In this document: positions 6,441 to 12,674 of the stretch, piece by piece
Layout: each line of letters starts with the position of its first letter
How positions within the stretch are numbered: position 1 is the stretch's first letter
Origin: Pseudomonadota bacterium
GTDB taxonomy: Bacteria > Pseudomonadota > Alphaproteobacteria > Sphingomonadales > Sphingomonadaceae
NCBI GenBank assembly: GCA_030271595.1
Contig: JARXKO010000025.1
Coordinates: 1 to 12,674, forward strand
DNA: 12,674 nt
Direction: 5' to 3'
Notes under the pieces: model-generated
Seen by the model: only the letters and a program-made list of their open reading frames with translations
Databases searched by the model: none
What the model was told of the DNA's origin: nothing
Made by a program: the position numbers and the translations under genes

Positions 6441-8876
6441 ATGGGGGTCGCTTTGGTACAAAGTGGGAAACGGGGTGTTGCGAACACCGGGTTAAGTGAG
6501 CCTTCTGTCGATAAGGTTAGCGACATCCTCAAGTGGATTTTGCTAGCTGTCGCGATCGTCTGTTTTGGTCTTTTGGGCTGGGCAACCGTCCGCACCTACG
6601 ATCAGGCACCACCCCACCCTCAAGCCTTCACGGATCGTGCAGGCAATATCATCATTTCGGCCGACGACATCGTTGCCGGTAAGGGCGGCTTCCAGAAAGC
6701 CGACCTCATGGATTACGGCAGCATCTACGGCATGGGTTCCTATTTTGGAGAGGATTACACTGCTTCGACCCTGGTCCGACTCGGCGTCCTCACCAAACAG
6801 AGTCTCTCCCACTCGGGCGCTCTGCCGCCCAGCACGACGGCCCCTGCCAACAAGTCCCTTGCCGTCACTGGTCCCGATGGGACGCCGCCGGAGCCCACGG
6901 CGCCGGCGGCCGCTTCGCCCGCAGAGGCACTAGATGACGCAGCTATCACCGCGACGATGCAGAAGCAGCTACAATCGATCGATCTCACCCAGCCTAAAGT
7001 CGTGTTGCCGGACGCGTTGGCGGAGGCCGTTCGGACGGCCCAAGCCGAGCTCACGACGAAGTTGAACACGATCAATCTTTCTGCCGGATGGGTCCCGGCA
7101 AAAAGTCTCAACCCTGTTCTTCGCCGGCAAACGGCGGACTTCATCATTTATTCTGCGATCACGACCGTCGCACGGCGACCCGGCCATCCCAACGTCTCGT
7201 GGACCGAAAACTGGCCTTATGAGCCGACGGTTGGCAACACGCCGACGACCAATACCTTCCAGTGGACCTGGATGAGTTTCTGCTTCACGTTTTTCGCAAT
7301 GGGGTTCGTGCTGTGGCTCTACCGGGCCTATCTCGACGACCCTGACGACGCGCCCATGGAACGCGGTCTTGCAGTTTATCGTGCGCTCACGCCCAGCCAA
7401 ATAAAAACCGGCAAATATTTCATCGTCGTCGCGCTGGTGTTCCTTGCATCCCAGGGTGCTGGAGCGATTATGGCGCATTCCTACTATGAGCGCGCGACCT
7501 TCTACGGCGTGCAGCTGAATTACATCTTGCCGTTCAATTTCCTCCGAAGCTTCCACATTCAGGCGCCAATTATCTGGATCGGACTTGGCTGGATCGCGAG
7601 CGGGTTGTTTATCGCGCCCGCTATAGCCGGCGGCCGCGAGGCCAAGGCTCAAGGCGTCCTCGTCGACATCCTGTTCTGGGTCTCGCTGTTCGTCGTCGTC
7701 GCCGCGCTGCTCGGCAACTACCTCGGGATCCAGGGCGTGATCGACAAAGGTTGGTTCTGGTTCGGCAATCAGGGCTTGTCCTACATTCAATTCGGCCGTT
7801 TTTGGCAGATCCTGTTCTTCGTCGCTCTGCTCAGCTGGAGCGGACTCATGTTCCGCGCCTTGTGGCCGACTCGCGACACGGTCATCGAAGCGACCCGCCA
7901 GTTCTGGACCGGCAAAATCCGGCTCGAGCATCTGATCTGGGCTGCCACGCTTAACGTCGCCGTCTTGTATATCTTTGGCATGATCCCGCTGACGGGAATC
8001 GAGAAGTCTTTCACGATCACTGATTTCTGGCGATGGTGGGTAGTCCACCTGTGGGTCGAGCAGTCGTTCGAGTTCTTCGCGGTGGCGATGAGCGCATATC
8101 TTTTGATGTCGCTCGGCCTCGTTTCGCGCAAACTCGCCGAGCGATCGGTCTACCTCGAGCTTATCTTGATTTTCCTCGGCGGCGTATTGGGCACCGGCCA
8201 TCATCTTTATTGGGGCGGCGGCGGGGGCATGTGGGTCCCGCTTGGAAGCATGTTCTCGTTTATCGAAGTGCTGCCGCTTGTACTGCTAATCCTCGAAGCA
8301 ATCTCGCAGCACCGCCTCATCAAGGGCTCCGCCACCTTTGATTACGGACTCGCCTATCTTTACATCCTGGGCTCCGCGTTCTGGAATTTCGTCGGCGCCG
8401 GTGTGTTCGGCGGAGGCACCCTCAACGCCCCGTTAGTCAATTATTATGAGCATGGCACGTTCCTCACGCTGAATCACGCGCACACCTCGCTATTCGGCGC
8501 ATTCGGGCTGCTGGCACTGGGCCTCATTTACTTCTGTCTGCGCTATCGGGCCGGCCCCGATGCCGAGTTCAATGAAACGCCAGGCAGGATCGCGTTCTGG
8601 TGTTATAACGGCGGGCTGGTGTTGTGGATTTTCCTTCACTTCTTCCCAATCGGTTGGTCGCAACTGAACGCGGTCTACGAGCATGGATACGCCTGGGCCC
8701 GCAGCCAGGCTTTCTATGATCAGATGCTGTTCTGGCAGTGGATGCGGTTGCCCGGAGACGTGGTGTTCTCGGCTGGTGGCATACTGATGGGTTGGGATTT
8801 CCTGATGAAGCTGCGTAAACCGCGCTGGGACGCGCAGAAATCGAACTTGGGAGAAAGGCCGGTCGCGGCGGAGTGA
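6441..8876 (+). CDS. norZ: Quinol-type nitric oxide reductase, single subunit (qNOR)
   Basis: The enzyme reduces two NO to N2O in the inner membrane using quinol. The 811-residue protein (start at 6441; another reading starts at 6369 inside a repeat) has an N-terminal membrane anchor, a periplasmic domain from about residue 55 to 250, then the many helices of the haem-copper oxidase fold. Non-haem iron ligands are in VHLWVE (H536, E540) and GTGHHLYW (H587, H588); haem ligands are in NHAHTS (H679, H681). The quinol-site pattern H-x3-E-x3-F is in AHSYYERATF (H346, E350, F354), and PGDVVF near the C-terminus gives the Asp. It differs from textbook qNOR in GNQG for GHQG (N443), GTGHHLYWGG for GTFHHLYFSG, and an Ala/Pro-rich insert (bases about 6814-6930). 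The start has no strong ribosome site. nnrS is coupled behind it. It is also called norB. Confidence 0.9.
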   Translation: MGVALVQSGKRGVANTGLSEPSVDKVSDILKWILLAVAIVCFGLLGWATVRTYDQAPPHPQAFTDRAGNIIISADDIVAGKGGFQKADLMDYGSIYGMGSYFGEDYTASTLVRLGVLTKQSLSHSGALPPSTTAPANKSLAVTGPDGTPPEPTAPAAASPAEALDDAAITATMQKQLQSIDLTQPKVVLPDALAEAVRTAQAELTTKLNTINLSAGWVPAKSLNPVLRRQTADFIIYSAITTVARRPGHPNVSWTENWPYEPTVGNTPTTNTFQWTWMSFCFTFFAMGFVLWLYRAYLDDPDDAPMERGLAVYRALTPSQIKTGKYFIVVALVFLASQGAGAIMAHSYYERATFYGVQLNYILPFNFLRSFHIQAPIIWIGLGWIASGLFIAPAIAGGREAKAQGVLVDILFWVSLFVVVAALLGNYLGIQGVIDKGWFWFGNQGLSYIQFGRFWQILFFVALLSWSGLMFRALWPTRDTVIEATRQFWTGKIRLEHLIWAATLNVAVLYIFGMIPLTGIEKSFTITDFWRWWVVHLWVEQSFEFFAVAMSAYLLMSLGLVSRKLAERSVYLELILIFLGGVLGTGHHLYWGGGGGMWVPLGSMFSFIEVLPLVLLILEAISQHRLIKGSATFDYGLAYLYILGSAFWNFVGAGVFGGGTLNAPLVNYYEHGTFLTLNHAHTSLFGAFGLLALGLIYFCLRYRAGPDAEFNETPGRIAFWCYNGGLVLWIFLHFFPIGWSQLNAVYEHGYAWARSQAFYDQMLFWQWMRLPGDVVFSAGGILMGWDFLMKLRKPRWDAQKSNLGERPVAAE

Positions 8877-10144
8877 ATCGTCGACGGCCGCGACACGATT
8901 TGGACCCCGCGCATGAACTGGATCGCGGGCCGATGATCACGCGTGGCGAGCAGATGCTGGCGCTCCGAAAACGCCGCATGGCTGAGGCTCCGCCTGTTCT
9001 GCGCGGAGGATTTCGCCCGTTCTTCCTTGGTGCCGCGCTGTGGGGGGTGTTGGCCCTCTCGCTTTGGCTTTGCAGCCTGGCCGGTGTCTTTCACCTCCCG
9101 ACCGCATTGGAACCTGTCAAATGGCACCGACATGAGATGCTATTTGGCTTTGTTGGTGCAGCCGTGGCCGGCTTTTTGCTCACCGCAATTCCTAACTGGA
9201 CAGGGCGGTTACCGATTGCAGGCAAACCGCTTCTCGCGCTTTTCGTCTGGTGGTTGTGCGCGAGGGCCGCCCTGCTCACGTCTGCGCTTGTTGGCCTTCC
9301 ATTGGCGGCAACACTGGACGTTGGCTTCTTCGCCGTTCTGACGGGCGTCGGCACGCGCGAAGTGTTTGCCGCTAAAAAGAGCAATTTTGCAATTGTCGCT
9401 ATGGCTCTGTTCTTCACGTTGGCGAACGCGGCAGATTATGCCGGAAACGTTGGTGTCATTCCCGATGTCGGATGGCAGGCGGCCATCGCGGTCATCATCG
9501 TTTTGATCTCGATCATCGGCGGCCGCATCATTCCCTCTTTCACGCGCAATTGGATGACCATACAGGGGGAACGCGCGCGCTTGCCTCGACAGCCGGGCGC
9601 GCTTGATCTGCTGGTGATCGCCGCAACGGCTATTTGTCTTTTATTCTGGATTGCATTCCCGAAAAACACGCTCACCGGCGGCATGCTGATTCTTGCAGCC
9701 GCCCTCCAGCTTATCCGACTTTGCCGATGGGGTGGAACTCGAACCCTGAACGATCCTCTCGTCCTCATTATGCACGTGGGCTATCTCTGGATCCCGGTCG
9801 GATTATTACTGCTTGGCCTCAGCCTTGCCGGGTTCCCCATTAACAGTAGCGGCGGCATCCACGCGCTCACTGCGGGAGCGATGACGACGATGATCCTGGC
9901 TGTGATGACCCGCGCGACACTTGGGCACACTGGGCGACCATTGACTGCAAGCGCGGGAACGGTCGTCCTTTATATCTGTGTGACTTTGGCTGCTCTGATA
10001 AGGGTCGGAGCTTCTCTTGGGCTAGGTCCATATCTGGCAATGCTCGAGATTTCAGGCGTGGCCTGGGCCACCAGCCTGGTACTGTTCCTGATCATTTACG
10101 CGCCAATGCTGTGGCATCCGCGCGTGGAGCAGGAAGAAGCATAA
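8873..10144 (+). CDS. nnrS: NnrS family haem/copper membrane protein
   Basis: NnrS proteins are multi-spanning inner-membrane haem and copper proteins that protect against NO stress and are commonly controlled by NO regulators; the exact chemistry is unsettled. This 423-residue protein shows the family segments RGGFRPFFLGAALWG (44-58), WHRHEMLFGFVGAAVAGF (84-101), GGRIIPSFTRNWM (216-228), H301 in a helix start, and MTRATLGHTGRPL (345-357), with about a dozen hydrophobic helices. The His residues in these motifs are the likely metal ligands. The GTG at 8873 overlaps the norZ stop as GTGA, which implies coupled translation. An ATG at 8933 or 8954 is a possible alternative, since the first 35 residues are charged and poorly conserved in character. 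Its pairing with norZ supports NO detoxification. Confidence 0.92.
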   Translation: MNRRRPRHDLDPAHELDRGPMITRGEQMLALRKRRMAEAPPVLRGGFRPFFLGAALWGVLALSLWLCSLAGVFHLPTALEPVKWHRHEMLFGFVGAAVAGFLLTAIPNWTGRLPIAGKPLLALFVWWLCARAALLTSALVGLPLAATLDVGFFAVLTGVGTREVFAAKKSNFAIVAMALFFTLANAADYAGNVGVIPDVGWQAAIAVIIVLISIIGGRIIPSFTRNWMTIQGERARLPRQPGALDLLVIAATAICLLFWIAFPKNTLTGGMLILAAALQLIRLCRWGGTRTLNDPLVLIMHVGYLWIPVGLLLLGLSLAGFPINSSGGIHALTAGAMTTMILAVMTRATLGHTGRPLTASAGTVVLYICVTLAALIRVGASLGLGPYLAMLEISGVAWATSLVLFLIIYAPMLWHPRVEQEEA

Positions 10145-10213
10145 ATGCACTTATCGCTTCGAGAAAAGACCCTTTCAACGCCTAATGCTCGGGCAAATCT
10201 GATCAATTTGGTC

Positions 10214-10240
10214 ATGTCCGCTTTCCACCCAAAGCTGCCA
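10214..10240. repeat. Palindromic intergenic repeat, copy 2 (right arm degenerate)
   Basis: ATGTCCGCTTTCCACCCAAAGCTGCCA matches the left arm and loop of the copy at 6369, but its right arm reads GCTGCCA instead of GCGGACA. It lies in the 152-base gap between the convergent nnrS and oxidase genes, where I see no clear terminator with a T-run. Confidence 0.6.
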
Positions 10241-10296
10241 CTAACATCCGAACCGGTAGCGCCCGAAATAGGTGCTAATGCACGTGCGGCCCCAGC

Positions 10297-12084
10297 TCAG
10301 TGCGAGTGCATTGCCATGCTGTCATCTGCGTCCGCCGCGATGCGCAGGTGCTCCATCATGCCATGATCGCCGTGATATGAGATGTGGCAGTGCATCAGGA
10401 AGTCACCGGTGAACCGTTCGTAGCGCGTCCTAAACGTGACCCGAATATCCTTCTTCACCACTATCGTGTCCTTCCACTCCCCTTTCAGACCCGCATAATC
10501 AGGGTCGAACGCGGGGCTCTTCGGATCCGTAACATCACGTCCTGCAGAATCCTCGATGGACGCGACCTGAAACGGATTCACGTGGATGTGTAACGGGTGA
10601 TCTTCGTTCAGTGAGACGGCCTGCCATTCTTCCGCCTTCCCGAGCGGCAGAAGCTCGTCGACACGGTGGTCGTCAAAGGTCCTTCCGTTGATCATGAACT
10701 TCGTGGCATCCCCCTCGCCGATGATGTCGATGACAACCTCGCGATAATTGCTCACCTCGCTAGCCGGGATCGGCTTGTGCCAGGTAAATGACGACAGCTT
10801 CAGCTCGTCGTGCAGGTCTGCGATGACCGTCGCCAGCGTTGCGGAATGGTCCGCGCCGCGCAGCGCCTTCTCTGCTGAGTGGATGAGCGTCGACTGGAGC
10901 AGCGCGTGGCCGTCGGTATTCGCGGACCCGCGCCCCTTTGCTCCGAGGACTGCCAACATGCGAGATGGATTGAGGCCGTTCGGATCGTTCCGGCGCGTAT
11001 CGTTCACAACGCAATAGATTCCCGCCTGCGGGAGCCGCACGATCATGTCGGCCCTTTCCCCAGGGAAGAGGAAGGCTTCATCCGTTTTGCGAATTGCCGA
11101 GCGGGTCAAACCGTCCATTGCCAACTGCCACATCGGCAGCGGTGAACCGGTGCAGAAGCGCTCTCTCCAGGCGACCTGGTCTCCGGCCTTGACGCTTCGA
11201 AGCGGAGGCGCGGCGGGGTCGAGCCGATACAGCCGCATGTGAATTGATTCGCCGGTTCCGGCGTTGACTAGGCGCCAGCGCTCGAAGGCTCCGACCGTGG
11301 CGTCTGCGAGCTGCGGTTGAACCTTGCCGTTGATGCCCATGAAGCGGCCGTCCCGCGCCCATCCCCAGTCGTTATCGAAGCTCTCGACCCGTCCGATTTC
11401 GCCGGCCGCGCAGGTGAACGGGCGAAGCGGCTCGTGCTTTATGTCACGCGCGCCCTCGATCTGGCCCTTCCCGTCGAGGCAGCCGTACTGGATCTGTTGG
11501 AAAAGCATTACGCGTTCGGCGAAGGGCTGCCCCCGTCCGTCCTTCAACAGGATGTCTACATCGCCACGGCCCGTCGCCGTCGGCAATCGATTGCCGGTAA
11601 CGACCAGCGCCCCGGCCATGCCACTTCCGAGCTGGACATAGCCTGCGCCGTGCTGGTGCGGATGGTACCAAAAGGTGCCGGCCGGGTGATCTGCCGGAAT
11701 CTCATACTCGTACCGGAACTGCTCACCCGGATGGACAGAGATAAGGACATTGTCGCTATGCCCCGACGGCGACACCCACATGCCGTGCGTATGCAGGTTC
11801 GTGTCACTGAAGCACGAATGATCACTGCGCTGTGCGGCCGTGCAGGGCTCTAGCTGGTTGTCGAGGGTAATCGACAGCTTTTGACCCGGCACGACGCGGA
11901 TCGTCGGAGCGACGAAATCGCCGGGCCTTTCGCCAGAGCCGACAAAGGAACGCAGTTCCACCTTGTCGTCGCTGAGCGTCCACGGATTATAGATGACGCC
12001 CTGAACACGGCGAATGTCGAAATGATAGTTGGCGGGCGCCGCGGCGGTTGCCGCGACGGCCAGTCCAAAAAGCAGGGCCCCCAT
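10297..12084 (-). CDS. Exported three-domain multicopper oxidase (laccase-like)
   Basis: This 595-residue cupredoxin enzyme would oxidise a substrate (phenol, Cu(I) or another reductant) and reduce O2 to water. All four copper motifs are intact: HTHG (H98, H100), HPHQHG (H141, H143), HPLHIH (H496, H499, H501) and HCHISYHGDHGMM (H565, C566, H567, H571, M576). This gives a complete type 1 site with axial Met plus the trinuclear cluster. A hydrophobic start of about 18 residues ending AATAAAPA suggests Sec export, though its n-region has no Lys or Arg. The start is fixed by GGGAG 5 bases upstream and an in-frame TAA just before. The C-terminus ends in Met and His (SMAMHSH). It faces nnrS convergently. 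The substrate cannot be told; its length and three domains rule out a NirK-type nitrite reductase. Confidence 0.9.
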   Translation of the reverse strand: MGALLFGLAVAATAAAPANYHFDIRRVQGVIYNPWTLSDDKVELRSFVGSGERPGDFVAPTIRVVPGQKLSITLDNQLEPCTAAQRSDHSCFSDTNLHTHGMWVSPSGHSDNVLISVHPGEQFRYEYEIPADHPAGTFWYHPHQHGAGYVQLGSGMAGALVVTGNRLPTATGRGDVDILLKDGRGQPFAERVMLFQQIQYGCLDGKGQIEGARDIKHEPLRPFTCAAGEIGRVESFDNDWGWARDGRFMGINGKVQPQLADATVGAFERWRLVNAGTGESIHMRLYRLDPAAPPLRSVKAGDQVAWRERFCTGSPLPMWQLAMDGLTRSAIRKTDEAFLFPGERADMIVRLPQAGIYCVVNDTRRNDPNGLNPSRMLAVLGAKGRGSANTDGHALLQSTLIHSAEKALRGADHSATLATVIADLHDELKLSSFTWHKPIPASEVSNYREVVIDIIGEGDATKFMINGRTFDDHRVDELLPLGKAEEWQAVSLNEDHPLHIHVNPFQVASIEDSAGRDVTDPKSPAFDPDYAGLKGEWKDTIVVKKDIRVTFRTRYERFTGDFLMHCHISYHGDHGMMEHLRIAADADDSMAMHSH

Positions 12085-12248
12085 CTGCGCTCCCGTTGGA
12101 GGAACTTACGCGCACTCGAATGGAACGTCTGTGGCAGTGAGCTGAGTACAACACAAGCGTTTGCTGCCGCACTCATCCGAAGCGAGTTCACCGCACCAAC
12201 GTCACCGCGGACCGGGCCAAGGAATTGGTGTTGTTTCGCTTTGGATTG

Positions 12249-12275
12249 ATGTCTGCTTTCCGCCCATTTCGGACA
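12249..12275. repeat. Palindromic intergenic repeat, copy 3
   Basis: ATGTCTGCTTTCCGCCCATTTCGGACA matches the 6369 copy at 23 of 27 positions and keeps the stem TGTCTGC/TCGGACA apart from the innermost pair. It is in the same orientation relative to the plus strand as the other two copies. Confidence 0.7.
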
Positions 12276-12308
12276 AATAGGCGCGGCTTGTTTGTATGGC
12301 CCCTTGAC

Positions 12309-12327
12309 CGTCGAAAGTGGACGTTAG
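12309..12327. repeat. Partial copy of the palindromic repeat
   Basis: The minus-strand reading CTAACGTCCACTTTCGAC resembles AATGTCCGCTTTCGACCC, so this may be an inverted, degraded half of the same repeat. Together with copy 3, 34 bases away, it may form a paired unit. Confidence 0.35.
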
Positions 12328-12350
12328 CGCGGAGAGGCAAGCTCTCTCAA

Positions 12351-12476
12351 TCAGGGTAGGCCAATGCTCTTGGACACAAAAAAACCTACAACGCATGTCG
12401 CGGCCGCGGCCAATAATAAAAGCGTGCAGGAGGCGAAAAAGCACGATTGAGCAAATTCATAGAAACCGGCTGTCAT
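12351..12476 (-). CDS. Possible 41-residue single-span membrane peptide
   Basis: An ATG at 12476, inside the end of the preceding gene, opens a 41-residue frame ending at TGA. About residues 9-34 are strongly hydrophobic ([20 protein letters not shown]), with three Cys, and a short C-terminus holds Lys. The overlap with the upstream stop by 20 bases would allow coupled translation. There is no strong ribosome site, and I do not recognise the sequence, so it may be a chance frame. Confidence 0.25.
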   Translation of the reverse strand: MTAGFYEFAQSCFFASCTLLLLAAAATCVVGFFVSKSIGLP

Positions 12477-12674
12477 ATGCCCACTGGAGCAAGGCCTGCC
12501 GCTGGCGCGGTCGGCAGAACAAATCTCCCGGCTCGCAGTTTTTCTGCACTTGCGCGACATGCCGACGGAACGCGCGCCAGCGGTTGATCTGCCGCTGATC
12601 CTCCTCAGCCATGCGCCGACCGGTGTAATAGCGGCAATACCATTGGAACCAGCCTCGCGGATCGGCGGGGTGTA
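12457..12674 (-). CDS. Conserved protein of unknown function, C-terminal part (cut by window edge)
   Basis: The last 71 residues of a gene that enters from the right edge, first full codon at 12672. It contains [18 protein letters not shown], then [20 protein letters not shown] and [19 protein letters not shown] before TGA. I recognise this rich Trp/Tyr/Arg/Cys pattern as a conserved family seen in alphaproteobacteria such as Bradyrhizobium and sphingomonads, whose role I do not know. Three Cys (C13, C46 and C53 of the visible part) and many basic residues are conserved features as I recall them. The N-terminus is missing. Confidence 0.8.
   Translation of the reverse strand, partial: HPADPRGWFQWYCRYYTGRRMAEEDQRQINRWRAFRRHVAQVQKNCEPGDLFCRPRQRQALLQWAYDSRFL

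Larger units (their letters stand above)
12085..12350. other. Intergenic region upstream of the multicopper oxidase
   Basis: These 266 bases hold no gene I can support. They should contain the promoter of the oxidase on the minus strand, but I could not pick convincing -35 and -10 boxes or a copper-regulator dyad. The recognisable content is the palindromic repeat at 12249-12275 and a related fragment at 12309-12327. Confidence 0.6.

Noticed and set aside
6969..8204. Minus-strand open frame of 411 codons antisense to norZ
   Set aside because: Highly charged shadow composition (Glu, Asp, Arg rich), as expected opposite a hydrophobic membrane protein.
6441..8876. NO dismutase instead of NO reductase
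   Set aside because: Those enzymes, as I recall, lack the quinol-site residues and alter an iron ligand; here H346/E350/F354, H536, E540, H587 and H588 are all present.
10297..12084. Copper nitrite reductase NirK as identity of the oxidase
   Set aside because: NirK has two cupredoxin domains and about 340-380 residues; this has 595 residues and the complete HTHG, HPH, HPLHIH and HCH motifs of a three-domain oxidase.
6168..12674. Integrated element with attachment sites at tRNA-Tyr
   Set aside because: No integrase gene and no repeat of the tRNA-Tyr 3' end appear in the window; a transferred module remains possible but without direct evidence.

Overview
The window looks like a chromosomal segment of a GC-rich alphaproteobacterium, most likely of the Sphingomonadales. 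The reasons are a ku-ligD end-joining pair, a trp leader with three consecutive Trp codons, a palindromic 27-28 base intergenic repeat that I associate with sphingomonads, and a cut-off conserved protein of a family I know from alphaproteobacteria. The lineage call rests on recollection, with no database search.

Left half, all on the minus strand and read from about 5821 down to 1: a trp promoter, a Trp-rich leader peptide (trpL), an intrinsic terminator acting as an attenuator, then trpD, a fused trpC-trpF, trpB and trpA. The four genes overlap by 4 to 10 bases. They encode the steps from anthranilate to tryptophan; trpE and trpG, which make anthranilate, are not here. Only 39 bases after trpA, with no visible terminator, come ku and then the start of ligD (cut by the window edge), the two proteins of bacterial non-homologous end joining. 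All four Trp proteins resemble the enteric (gammaproteobacterial) forms more than the usual alphaproteobacterial ones.

Centre (about 5800-6440): a compact divergent promoter region, tRNA-Gly(UCC) and tRNA-Tyr(GUA) on the plus strand, a structured spacer between them, and a regulatory stretch before the next operon.

Right half: a lower-GC nitric-oxide module. A single-subunit quinol-type nitric oxide reductase (norZ) is translationally coupled to nnrS, a haem/copper membrane protein linked to NO stress. Convergent to them is an exported three-domain multicopper oxidase. Copies of the short palindromic repeat lie before norZ, between nnrS and the oxidase, and before the oxidase. The right edge holds a possible 41-residue membrane peptide and the C-terminal part of a conserved protein of unknown function.

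The most notable points are the attenuator placed before trpD instead of trpE, a probably leaderless trpL, the enteric-type TrpCF fusion and operon, and a NorZ that keeps all catalytic and quinol-site residues but departs from the canonical family in several motifs. I saw no CRISPR array, insertion sequence or phage gene.
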